Shown here: positions 18,534 through 26,742 of the stretch, piece by piece | Numbering within the stretch: position 1 is the stretch's first letter | Layout: each line of letters opens with the position of its first letter | Source of the DNA: Thalassospira xiamenensis M-5 = DSM 17429 | GTDB lineage: Bacteria > Pseudomonadota > Alphaproteobacteria > Rhodospirillales > Thalassospiraceae | Direction: 5' to 3' | NCBI RefSeq assembly: GCF_000300235.2 | Contig: NZ_CP004388.1 | Span: 2,151,501 to 2,215,500, forward strand | DNA length: 64,000 nucleotides | Notes under the pieces: generated by a model | Databases searched by the model: none | Told to the model about the DNA's origin: nothing | What the model saw: the letters and a program-made list of their open reading frames with translations, nothing else | Translations under genes and position numbers: made by a program

Positions 18534-19754
18534 ATGACCGTTTCCTATCACGACATCGTACGCGCATCCGGCTTGCTTGAAGGCATCGTCAGCAAAACAC
18601 CATTGGTAAAATCACAAACACTTTCAAATATTTGCGAGGCCGAAGTTCACCTGAAACTTGAAAACCTGCAATATACGGCCTCCTTCAAGGAACGCGGCGC
18701 TTATATCAAACTTGCCAGCCTCACCCCCGAGGAACGCGCGAAGGGTGTCATTGCCGTATCGGCAGGCAACCATGCGCAAGGTGTGGCCTATAACGCCAAA
18801 CGACTTGGCATTCCGGCAACCATTGTCATGCCGAAAAACACGCCCTTTACCAAAGTCCGTCACACCCGTTCACACGGGGCGGAAGTTGTCCTTGAAGGCA
18901 GTGTTTTCGCCGAAAGCCTTGAATCCGCATCGAAAATTCAGGAAGAACGCGGCCTGACCTTTGTTCACCCGTTCGATGATCCGCATATCATTGCCGGTCA
19001 GGGTACTGTCGGGCTTGAAATCCTTAATGATGGGGCGGACATCGACACCATTATCGTCCCCATTGGCGGCGGCGGTCTTGCGGCCGGTATTGTTACGGCC
19101 ATCAAGGCCCGACGCCCGGATATCGAGGTGATTGGTGTCGAGACCAAGCTTTATCCTTCCATGTATGAAGGCATCAAAGGCCTGCCGCTTTCGGGCGGTG
19201 GTGTCACGATTGCCGAAGGCATTGCGGTCAAGCAGCCCGGTGGCCTTACCTTGGAGATTTGCAAGGAAAAGCTTGATGATGTGCTGCTGGTCGAGGAAAG
19301 CTCGATCGAGCGCGCCATCCAGATGCTGATCGAGATCGAGAAGACGGTTGTCGAGGGTGCTGGTGCGGCCCCTCTTGCGGCCCTGCTTGACCATCATGAC
19401 CGTTTCAAGGGCAAGAAGGTCTGCATGATTGTCAGTGGCGGCAACATCGATACCCGTCTTCTCGCACAGGTTCTGATGCGCGGCATGGCGCGCGAAGGCC
19501 GCCTTGTCCGTGTGCGTATCGAAATTCCTGATGTTCCGGGCGCACTTGCAACCATCAGCGCGCTGATCGGCGACGCCGAAGCCAACATCATCGAAGTGTA
19601 TCACCAGCGTCACTTCTATGATGTGCCGGCAAAGCAGACCGACGTCGACATGGTGCTGGAAGTCAGAGACACCTCGCACGCGGAACAGGTGATTACAAAA
19701 CTGACCGGTGCCGGATTTGGCAGCCGCCTTCTGGGCAACACATCGCTCGACTGA
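18534..19754 (+). CDS. Threonine ammonia-lyase with C-terminal ACT domain
   Basis: PLP enzyme deaminating threonine (and serine) to 2-oxobutyrate, the entry to isoleucine synthesis or threonine breakdown. I chose the ATG at 18534, 7 bases after CAGGAG; an ATG at 18528 is too close to that site. It is 406 residues. The Schiff-base lysine is K52 in ASFKERGAY, and the PLP-phosphate loop is PIGGGGLAAG. A single ACT domain occupies roughly 330-406 (RIEIPDVPGALATISALIG), giving the TdcB-like plus ACT layout rather than the longer two-ACT IlvA. The leader at 18321-18449 may regulate it. ilvA and tdcB names are both used; I leave the symbol open. Confidence 0.9.
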   Translation: MTVSYHDIVRASGLLEGIVSKTPLVKSQTLSNICEAEVHLKLENLQYTASFKERGAYIKLASLTPEERAKGVIAVSAGNHAQGVAYNAKRLGIPATIVMPKNTPFTKVRHTRSHGAEVVLEGSVFAESLESASKIQEERGLTFVHPFDDPHIIAGQGTVGLEILNDGADIDTIIVPIGGGGLAAGIVTAIKARRPDIEVIGVETKLYPSMYEGIKGLPLSGGGVTIAEGIAVKQPGGLTLEICKEKLDDVLLVEESSIERAIQMLIEIEKTVVEGAGAAPLAALLDHHDRFKGKKVCMIVSGGNIDTRLLAQVLMRGMAREGRLVRVRIEIPDVPGALATISALIGDAEANIIEVYHQRHFYDVPAKQTDVDMVLEVRDTSHAEQVITKLTGAGFGSRLLGNTSLD

Positions 19755-19760
19755 AATTAC

Positions 19761-19789
19761 AAGGGCCAGCGACAATGCCGCTGGCCCTT
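19761..19789. terminator. Bidirectional terminator between threonine dehydratase and flavin reductase genes
   Basis: AAGGGCCAGCG (19761-19771) pairs with CGCTGGCCCTT (19779-19789) around ACAATGC. The convergent genes end at 19754 and 19793. Confidence 0.85.
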
Positions 19790-19792
19790 TGC

Positions 19793-20275
19793 TCATTTAC
19801 CAAGGGAGCGATAACGGCCACCATAATAAAGCAGAGGATCACCGGTATTCCCCAGCGAGATATCCTGCACATCCCCCACGATGATGCTGTGATCTCCGCC
19901 ATCGTGAATTGCATGTCGTTTGCAGGAAAATGTCGCAAGATTACCGATCAGCTTTGGCACACCATGGCAATCATCTTCGAAAACAAGGTCTTCCCAACGG
20001 TCGTGAACCGGTGATGAAAACAGGTCAGACAGGTCGCGTTGATCCCGATTAAGGATATTGATGCAAAAACGGTCACACTCACCTGCAAACAATGAATGTG
20101 TGGCCGCGCGCTGGTCTACTGAAAAAAGGACCAGAGCCGGATCGAGCGACACCGACGCAAACGAATTGATCGTAATGCCTGCTTTTGCGCCATTATTCGC
20201 CCGTGCCGTAACAACCGCAACACCGGTTGCAAATTGCCCCAGACAGTCCCGAAAATCGCGCGATGAAAATGACAT
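19793..20275 (-). CDS. Flavin reductase-like FMN-binding protein
   Basis: A 160-residue single-domain protein of the HpaC/RutF flavin reductase family. It likely reduces FMN or FAD with NAD(P)H for a partner monooxygenase. The N-terminal FATGVAVVTA and GITINSFASVSLDPALVLFSVD motifs are typical, as is the C-terminal HSIIVGDVQDISLGNTGDPLLYYGGRYRSL. No monooxygenase gene is adjacent, so the partner is unknown. The gene is monocistronic and converges on the threonine dehydratase gene. Confidence 0.87.
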   Translation of the reverse strand: MSFSSRDFRDCLGQFATGVAVVTARANNGAKAGITINSFASVSLDPALVLFSVDQRAATHSLFAGECDRFCINILNRDQRDLSDLFSSPVHDRWEDLVFEDDCHGVPKLIGNLATFSCKRHAIHDGGDHSIIVGDVQDISLGNTGDPLLYYGGRYRSLGK

Positions 20276-20527
20276 ATTGAAGAATGCTCTTGCTGATAAA
20301 ACCTATTGGACATGCCCTGCGTACAGGATCAGGGAAAATGGCGGGAAAAACTTGTGCTGTCAAACCCCACGCGTCAGCGTTTTAAACGCTATATTAATAA
20401 GATTAAAAGTTAATATGAATCATATAAATACAAGCGCTGCGACCCTAACACTCCGGCTTCCCGGAAGGCTGTCCATGATGAGGAATTTACGGTTGCGGCG
20501 TATTTTGGGGTTAATGGGGACTGCATA

Positions 20528-21382
20528 ATGTTTCTGATTATCGGTTACGTCATAGTACTCGGCTCGGTACTTGGCGGGTATTTGCCTCACGGGTCATTTA
20601 GCATTCTCGTTCAACCTCTTGAAGTTCTGATTATTTTCGGGGCTGCGTTTGGTGCATTTCTGACAGCCAATCCGTTAAGCGTTGTCAAACGATCCTTCAG
20701 CTATACCCTGCGTGCCATGAAAGGCCCCAAGAAGAAAGCTTCCTATCTTGAGCTTTTGACCTGCCTTTATGCGGTTTTTCGTCTCGCCAAATCAAAGGGC
20801 GATCTGGCGCTTGAAAGCCATGTGGAAAACCCCGAAAGCTCAAGCCTTTTCGCAAACTTTCCGGGCGTCACCAAAGACCATCACGCCCTTGAGTTCATGT
20901 GTGATTATCTTCGGTTGCTGACCCTTGGCACCACCAATGCGTACGAACTCGAAGCCGTGATAGATCAGGAACTGGAAACCCATCACGAGGAAGAACACGC
21001 GGTTTCCGATGCGGTTCAAACAGTTGGCGACGGTCTTCCCGCGCTGGGTATTGTCGCGGCCGTTCTGGGGGTTATTGTCACCATGAGCTCCGTGACGGAA
21101 CCGCCTGAAATTCTGGGCGGCCTGATTGCGGCAGCACTGGTCGGGACATTCCTTGGTATTCTTGGTGCTTATGGTTTTGTCGCACCGACGGCATCCATCA
21201 TCAAGAAAACCGTTGATGCCGACGCGAAATACTACAGCTGCATAAAGGCGGCACTTATCGGACACATGCAGGGGTATGCGCCGCAGGTTTCGGTAGAATT
21301 TGCACGAAAAACCCTGCCACATGATCTTCGGCCAAGCTTCAAGGAACTTGACGAAGCTTTGCAAAATGCACCAACCGCTTGA
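20528..21382 (+). CDS. motA: MotA, flagellar stator proton channel subunit
   Basis: Inner-membrane subunit of the flagellar stator that couples proton flow to rotation. The 284 residues include an N-terminal hydrophobic hairpin (MFLIIGYVIVLGSVLGGYL, then LEVLIIFGAAFGAFL), a large cytoplasmic loop with charged residues, and the conserved C-terminal pair of helices. These carry DGLPALGIVAAVLGVI and PPEILGGLIAAALVGTFLGILGAYG, with the prolines that line the channel. It is followed 42 bases later by motB on the same strand. The organism is therefore motile. Flagellar promoters are likely, but I cannot mark one. Confidence 0.95.
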   Translation: MFLIIGYVIVLGSVLGGYLPHGSFSILVQPLEVLIIFGAAFGAFLTANPLSVVKRSFSYTLRAMKGPKKKASYLELLTCLYAVFRLAKSKGDLALESHVENPESSSLFANFPGVTKDHHALEFMCDYLRLLTLGTTNAYELEAVIDQELETHHEEEHAVSDAVQTVGDGLPALGIVAAVLGVIVTMSSVTEPPEILGGLIAAALVGTFLGILGAYGFVAPTASIIKKTVDADAKYYSCIKAALIGHMQGYAPQVSVEFARKTLPHDLRPSFKELDEALQNAPTA

Positions 21383-21424
21383 TTTTTGAATAATCCATTT
21401 CCGGTTTAGAGAAAAACGCGACGC

Positions 21425-22381
21425 ATGCCTGATATCGTTATAAAGAAAATCAAGAAAGGCGGTCACGGCCACCATGGTGGTGCATGGAAGGTTGCGTATG
21501 CCGACTTTGTGACAGCAATGATGGCGTTCTTCCTGCTGCTTTGGCTGCTTAGCAGTGCCACTGAAGAACAGCTACAGGGCGTGTCGAACTATTTCACCCC
21601 GGAAACGATTTCTCAAAGCGAGTCCGGTTCCGGCGGCATTCTGGGTGGCCAAAGCCTTGCGGAACAAGGTGCCTTACGCTCCGAGATGGGGGCACCGACG
21701 GTCAGCATTGACATTCCCCCGGTGAAAACACCGGAAGAAATGGCCGAGCAACGTCTTGCCGAACAGGAAGACAAGGAATTCAAGGAAGCGGAAGAAGAAC
21801 TTCGCAAGGCGCTTGAAAGTTCCCCTGATTTGCAGGAACTTGCCAAGAATATCCGGATCGAAGAAACCGACGAAGGTCTTCGCATTCAGATTTTGGATGA
21901 AGACGGCACCGCAATGTTCCCAAGCGGTAGTGCCGTCATGGCCGACCACACCAAACTTCTGCTGTCAAAGGTTGTCGAAGCTATCCAGGGTATGCCGCAG
22001 GATATTTCGATTGAAGGCCATACCGATGCCGTGCCCTTCTCGACAGTCACTGGTTACAGCAACTGGGAACTGTCCTCGGACCGCGCCCTGGCAACCCGTC
22101 GGGAACTTGAAACCCAGGGCCTTGCATCCAGCCGCTTCGCCAAAGTTGCCGGCCTTGCCGATACGGACCCGCTGCTCCCCGAAACGCCGGAAAACGAACG
22201 CAACAGACGCATCAGCATCACGCTTCTGCGCGGAACCGGTGATCGCCCGGCAGTTGATGGTGAAACCTCCGCCCCTGCGCAGTCTGGCACCCCATCCACC
22301 GAACAGGGATCAGGACAAGAATCGGGCAATTCAGCGCCTTCAAACCGGCGCCCCAGCTTCTCTGTCCCTTCAAACCGCTAG
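21425..22381 (+). CDS. motB: MotB, flagellar stator peptidoglycan-binding subunit
   Basis: Anchors the stator to the cell wall and supplies the proton-binding aspartate. Of 318 residues, the N-terminus is cytoplasmic and basic, followed by one membrane helix containing the essential D27 in VAYADFVTAMMAF. A plug/linker rich in Glu follows (about 100-140). The OmpA-like peptidoglycan domain at roughly 150-275 includes IEGHTDAVPF and SSDRALATRRELE. The tail after 280 is Ser/Pro/Gly-rich and disordered. It pairs with motA upstream. Confidence 0.95.
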   Translation: MPDIVIKKIKKGGHGHHGGAWKVAYADFVTAMMAFFLLLWLLSSATEEQLQGVSNYFTPETISQSESGSGGILGGQSLAEQGALRSEMGAPTVSIDIPPVKTPEEMAEQRLAEQEDKEFKEAEEELRKALESSPDLQELAKNIRIEETDEGLRIQILDEDGTAMFPSGSAVMADHTKLLLSKVVEAIQGMPQDISIEGHTDAVPFSTVTGYSNWELSSDRALATRRELETQGLASSRFAKVAGLADTDPLLPETPENERNRRISITLLRGTGDRPAVDGETSAPAQSGTPSTEQGSGQESGNSAPSNRRPSFSVPSNR

Positions 22382-22492
22382 GGAATTTTATGGCGAGTTC
22401 AGACAATCGTCGGGTTCGCCCTTTAAACCGTCATGATTCATACCTAATCTCATATTATCAGAAGAACCTCTGAAGCCGGGGCAAAACGGTAA

Positions 22493-23233
22493 ATGACAGT
22501 CAATCAAAGGCGACTGACACAGCATTACTTCATGACCGCTCCCATGCCATGCCCCTATCTGCCTGGCAGGTTCGAGCGCAAGCTGGTGACAGAACTGCGC
22601 GGTCCCGAAGCAAATAACGTTCACGATCTGCTGTCTCGTGCCGGTTTCCGCCGCAGTCATTCTATTGCCTATTTGCCTGCCTGCAGCGAATGTGACGCGT
22701 GTGTTCCCGTCCGGGTACGTTCCGAAGATTTCCGCACGACCAGATCGTTTCGTCGTATCGCGGCAAAAAACAATGATCTGATCCGGGCCGTCTCGCCATC
22801 CGTCGCCACACAGGAACAGTTTCAGCTTTTCAGTCAGTATCAGGACGCCCGTCACGGCAATGGGGATATGGCGCGGATGGATGCCCGAGACTATCGGGCC
22901 ATGATCGAAGACAGCACTGTCGACACCTCCATTTTTGAATATCGGCGCCAGAATGGCAGCCTGATCGCGGTTGCACTGGTCGATAACCTCTCTGATGGCC
23001 TGTCTGCCGTATACAGCTTCTTTGATCCCTCCGAACAGCGCCGCGGACTTGGAACCTTTATCATTCTTGATCTGATAAAAGAGTCCCAAGTCATTGGTTT
23101 ACCCCATGTTTATCTTGGATACTGGATCGGAGAGTGCCGAAAGATGTCCTACAAGATGCGCTTTCAGCCTCTGGAAGGTTTTCGGGGCGGAAACTGGGTT
23201 AGCCTTCCGGCCAGTGACGGTATTGACGGTTAA
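22493..23233 (+). CDS. bpt: Aspartate/glutamate leucyltransferase (Bpt)
   Basis: Transfers leucine from Leu-tRNA to N-terminal Asp or Glu of proteins, marking them for ClpSAP degradation (N-end rule). The 246 residues fit the bacterial ATE/Bpt family. The N-terminal part carries MPCPYLPGRFERKLVTEL and the cysteine cluster CSECDACVPVRV near 64-75. The C-terminal GNAT-like half has GLSAVYSFFDPSEQRRGLGTF and YLGYWIGECRKMSYK. It stands alone on the plus strand between motB and the TRAP binding protein gene. Confidence 0.92.
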   Translation: MTVNQRRLTQHYFMTAPMPCPYLPGRFERKLVTELRGPEANNVHDLLSRAGFRRSHSIAYLPACSECDACVPVRVRSEDFRTTRSFRRIAAKNNDLIRAVSPSVATQEQFQLFSQYQDARHGNGDMARMDARDYRAMIEDSTVDTSIFEYRRQNGSLIAVALVDNLSDGLSAVYSFFDPSEQRRGLGTFIILDLIKESQVIGLPHVYLGYWIGECRKMSYKMRFQPLEGFRGGNWVSLPASDGIDG

Positions 23234-23398
23234 TCTTTGGCTCGCGACACCCAGCCACAACTACTAGACCAAAGTAGTAGTTCCCCCATCGATCCCCGGT
23301 TGCCACATTCTACAGACGCATATAAGCTTTGCTCCAAAGCCGCATGACGGCTTTGAGTCAATAAATCATGAGCTTGCATCTTTGGGAGGCTGTAATCT

Positions 23399-24493
23399 AT
23401 GAAACGTCGCCAATTTCTTTCCGGCGCTGCGGTAGCCGGTGCGACCGCTGCGGTCGCGTCTACCTTTGCCAAACCGGCAATCGCACAGGAAGTCCGTGAG
23501 TGGCGCATGGTCACGACCTGGCCAAAAAACTTCCCGGGTCTGGGGACCGGGGCGAACCTTTTGGCTGAATATATAAACAAGGCATCAAACGGCCGCATGA
23601 AGGTGTCCGTTTTTGGCGCGGGCGAAATCGTTCCCGCCTTTGAAGCCATTGATGCTGTCGGTAATGGTACCGTCGAAATGGGCCATGGCGCGCCTTATTA
23701 CTGGAAGGGTAAAGTCGATGCCACCCAGTATATCGCAGCGATGCCATTCGGACTGAACGCCCAGGAACAGAACGCATGGTTCCAGTGGGGCGGCGGTCAG
23801 GAACTTGCTGACAAAGTCTATTCCGAACTGAACTGCAAATTCTTCCCGTCCGGCAACACCGGCACCCAGATGGGCGGCTGGTTCAACAAGGAAATGAATA
23901 CGATTGATGACTATAAAGGTCTGAAAATGCGTATTCCGGGCCTTGGCGGCGAAGTCGTCAAAGCTGCGGGTGGTAACGTCGTGAACCTTCCGGGTGGCGA
24001 AATTCCGCCTGCCCTTCAGTCCGGTGCGATTGACGCGACCGAATGGGTTGGCCCGTATAACGACCTGGCGTTTGGTCTCTATAAATCGGCCAAGTTCTAT
24101 TACTATCCGGGCTGGCATGAACCGGCGACCGTTCTTGACAACTTCATCAACCTTGATGCGTGGAATGCCCTTCCCGACGACCTCAAGGCAATCGTCGAGC
24201 AGGCCAACCGTGCTGTGAACCAGATGGTTCTGTCGGAATTCACCGCACGTAACAATCAGGCGCTCCAGACCCTGCGCGACAAGCACAATGTCGATGTTCG
24301 CCCGTTCTCGGACGACATTCTGACCAATCTTGGCGCATTGTCGGGCACGGTTCTGCGTGACCTCGTTGCATCAAATCCGCTGTCGCAGGAAGTGTTCGAA
24401 AGCCTGATCGCGTTCCGTACCCAGTCGATTGGCTGGTCGAAATTCTCGGAATCGGCTTTTGCCCAGGCACGTATCCTGCCGTTCAAATACTAA
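23399..24493 (+). CDS. TRAP transporter substrate-binding protein (DctP family, TakP-like)
   Basis: Periplasmic solute receptor for a TRAP transporter. The 364 residues start with a Tat-type signal (KRRQFLSGAAVAGA, cleavage near PAIAQ at ~30). The rest is a DctP fold with MVTTWPKNFPGLGTGAN, LKMRIPGLGGEVVKAAGGN and PALQSGAIDATEWVGPYND. This subgroup includes the 2-oxo acid receptor TakP and related lactate receptors, so an organic (keto)acid is the likely ligand. GGGAGG lies about 10 bases before the ATG. Its permease genes are convergent on the other strand just downstream, which is unusual. Confidence 0.9.
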   Translation: MKRRQFLSGAAVAGATAAVASTFAKPAIAQEVREWRMVTTWPKNFPGLGTGANLLAEYINKASNGRMKVSVFGAGEIVPAFEAIDAVGNGTVEMGHGAPYYWKGKVDATQYIAAMPFGLNAQEQNAWFQWGGGQELADKVYSELNCKFFPSGNTGTQMGGWFNKEMNTIDDYKGLKMRIPGLGGEVVKAAGGNVVNLPGGEIPPALQSGAIDATEWVGPYNDLAFGLYKSAKFYYYPGWHEPATVLDNFINLDAWNALPDDLKAIVEQANRAVNQMVLSEFTARNNQALQTLRDKHNVDVRPFSDDILTNLGALSGTVLRDLVASNPLSQEVFESLIAFRTQSIGWSKFSESAFAQARILPFKY

Positions 24494-24513
24494 GTTTTCA
24501 GATATAGAAACCG

Positions 24514-24542
24514 AAAAGGGTCGGCATTTGCCGACCCTTTTT
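24514..24542. terminator. Bidirectional terminator between TRAP binding protein and permease genes
   Basis: AAAAGGGTCGGC (24514-24525) pairs with GCCGACCCTTTT around ATTT, followed by T residues on the plus strand and by T residues on the minus strand from the A-run. It serves the convergent genes ending at 24493 and 24570. Confidence 0.9.
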
Positions 24543-24569
24543 GCATGACAGGTTTTGGCTGGCCTGCGG

Positions 24570-25946
24570 TTACTTGAACAGCAAATCCGGAAGCCATGTC
24601 GCCAGTGCCGGGAACGCCGCCACAAGCCCCAAGCCCAGGACCTGGATCAGGACAAACGGGACAATCCCCCGATAAATGTCCCAGGTCTTGATTGCCGCCG
24701 GAGCCACCCCGCGCAGATAGAACAGCGCAAAGCCGAACGGCGGCGTCAGGAAGCTGGTCTGCAGGTTGATGGCAATCATCACGCCAAGCCAGACCGGATC
24801 GATATCCATCTTGAGCAGGATCGGGCCAACGATTGGCACAACCACAAACACGATTTCAATGAAATCAAGGAAGAAGCCCATGACAAACATCAGCAGCATG
24901 ACGACCAGCATGGCGCTGAAAACACCGCCAGGAAGGTTATGCAGCAGTTCTTCGACAAGGTGATCCCCGCCAAGGCCACGGAAGACCAGCGAGAACACCG
25001 ATGCGCCCAGCAGGATGACGAAGACCATTGCACTGATCTGAACCGTCTGGCGTGTCACATGGCGTAAAACGTCCCATGACAGGCGTTTATAGAACGCCGC
25101 CAGAATGACCGCACCAACACCGCCAAATGCCGCGGACTCAGTCGGTGTTGCGATACCTGTAAGGATCGAGCCCAGCACGGCAACGATGAGCAACCCCGGA
25201 GGCATCAGCGCGCGCAGAACTTCACCCCAAAGGCCATCCGGCCGTTTGTCGGTTACCAGCGGCGGTGCCGATTTGGGGTCAATAAAGGCCTGAATGATGA
25301 TCCAGCAGATATAAAGTCCGACCAGAAGCATGCCGGGAATGAATGCACCGGCAAACAGGTCGATAACCGAAACCGGCTCCGGGGCCCAATTGCCCAGCGA
25401 ACGTTGTGCTTCGGCGTAAGCGCCTTGCAGGATATCACCGAGCAAAACCAGCACGATCGACGGCGGTATGATCTGCCCCAATGTACCGGATGCACAGATT
25501 ACCCCGGTCGAAAGACGCGGACTGTATCCGGCCTTTTGCATCGCCGGAAGGCTGAGAAGCCCCATGGTTACAACGGTTGCCCCAACGATACCGGTTGACG
25601 CCGCCAGCAGCATCCCGACCAGCACCACCGAAATGCCAAGCCCCGCCCGCATGGTGCCAAACAGAAGCCCCATGGTCGTCAGCAGCTTTTCGGCAATCCG
25701 GGCACGTTCGAGCATGACGCCCATGAAAACGAAAAGCGGGATCGCGACATAAAGCTCGTTGGTCATCACACCGAAATAGCGTGACGGCAACGACCCCAGA
25801 AGCGGCATGTCAAACACGCCCATCGAGTTGCCGATCAGCGCAAAGGCGAGCCCCGTTCCTGCAAGGGAAAACGCAACCGGGAAACCGAGAAGAAGAACGC
25901 CGCAGGCTACTGCGAACATTACAAGGCTAAGAATTTCCCCCGACAT
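24570..25946 (-). CDS. dctM: TRAP transporter large permease subunit (DctM)
   Basis: Membrane subunit that drives solute uptake using the sodium or proton gradient. The 458 residues are almost all hydrophobic and fit the 12-14 segment DctM family. Characteristic segments are PSRYFGVMTNELYVAIPLFVFMG, GVICASGTLGQIIPPSIVLVLLGD, GIATPTESAAFGGVGA and LQTSFLTPPFGFALFYLRGVAP. Its start overlaps the DctQ stop by one base (TGATG). The matching binding protein gene is convergent at 23399-24493. Confidence 0.93.
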   Translation of the reverse strand: MSGEILSLVMFAVACGVLLLGFPVAFSLAGTGLAFALIGNSMGVFDMPLLGSLPSRYFGVMTNELYVAIPLFVFMGVMLERARIAEKLLTTMGLLFGTMRAGLGISVVLVGMLLAASTGIVGATVVTMGLLSLPAMQKAGYSPRLSTGVICASGTLGQIIPPSIVLVLLGDILQGAYAEAQRSLGNWAPEPVSVIDLFAGAFIPGMLLVGLYICWIIIQAFIDPKSAPPLVTDKRPDGLWGEVLRALMPPGLLIVAVLGSILTGIATPTESAAFGGVGAVILAAFYKRLSWDVLRHVTRQTVQISAMVFVILLGASVFSLVFRGLGGDHLVEELLHNLPGGVFSAMLVVMLLMFVMGFFLDFIEIVFVVVPIVGPILLKMDIDPVWLGVMIAINLQTSFLTPPFGFALFYLRGVAPAAIKTWDIYRGIVPFVLIQVLGLGLVAAFPALATWLPDLLFK

Positions 25947-26491
25947 CAGACGCCCTCGTGCTCTTCTTCTTTGATTTCAAATTCTTTATGTCCGGCCAGC
26001 ACAAGAATGCTGCGCGCGGCGAGTGACAGCCCCTGCAAGCCAATCAAGACGCAAAAAACGAGAATGACCGATTTATAAAGGAACAGCCCCGGCAAACCAC
26101 CGGTTTCGTGCGATCCTTCAAGGCGGTGCCAACTGGTCATCACATAAGGTGCGCTGTAAATGTAGACCATAATGATCACAGGCAGCAAAAGCAGCAGGGA
26201 CCCGAAAAGGTCGACCCATGCTTTATAACGCGCCGAAGCCGGACGATAAAAAACGTCCACCCGGACATGACCACCATGCAGCAATGTATAACCGGCCCCC
26301 ACCATGAACACGATGCCATGCAGCCACATATAGCTTTCCTGCATCGAAACCCAGCCAATGGAAAACCCGTAACGCAGCGTTGCCACCAGAAATGTGATAA
26401 CAACCATCGGGATGACCAACCAGGCTACGCCACGTCCGATCCAGTCATTCAGACCGTCAACGAAACGGACGAAACTCCCTAGAAAATTCAC
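25946..26491 (-). CDS. dctQ: TRAP transporter small permease subunit (DctQ)
   Basis: Four-helix membrane subunit that supports DctM. The 181 residues include LVIPMVVITFLVATLRYGF, SMQESYMWLHGIVFMVGAGYTL with the conserved Glu/Trp, and GGHVRVDVFYRPASARYKAWVDLFG. The C-terminal tail is acidic (EFEIKEEEHEGV). It is first in the dctQM pair and overlaps dctM by one base. The binding protein gene lies past dctM in opposite orientation. Confidence 0.9.
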   Translation of the reverse strand: MNFLGSFVRFVDGLNDWIGRGVAWLVIPMVVITFLVATLRYGFSIGWVSMQESYMWLHGIVFMVGAGYTLLHGGHVRVDVFYRPASARYKAWVDLFGSLLLLLPVIIMVYIYSAPYVMTSWHRLEGSHETGGLPGLFLYKSVILVFCVLIGLQGLSLAARSILVLAGHKEFEIKEEEHEGV

Positions 26492-26679
26492 GTTTTCACT
26501 CCCACGCCCTTTTGGAACTCACAGGGAAATTGCGGGCTCCCTGCCAATCAGGATGCGAAGTTACATATTTACGCCTTAAAACGCTATATATTTTGCCCGT
26601 TTCCCGCCTTGTTCAGCATCCTGAATAAAATCAAACCGCGTTTTCACCCGTGATTGACAAATTTCGCCCGGAAACGAGA

Positions 26680-26713
26680 AAAGGGATAAGAACATCCCTG
26701 CCCTTATCCCTTT
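26680..26713 (-). terminator. Probable terminator after parC
   Basis: AAAGGGATAAG (26680-26690) pairs with CTTATCCCTTT (26703-26713). On the minus strand the stem ends in TTTT. It lies about 30 bases past the parC stop. Confidence 0.65.
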
Positions 26714-26742
26714 GGAATCTCATTAATCCCGTGAAGGATGCG

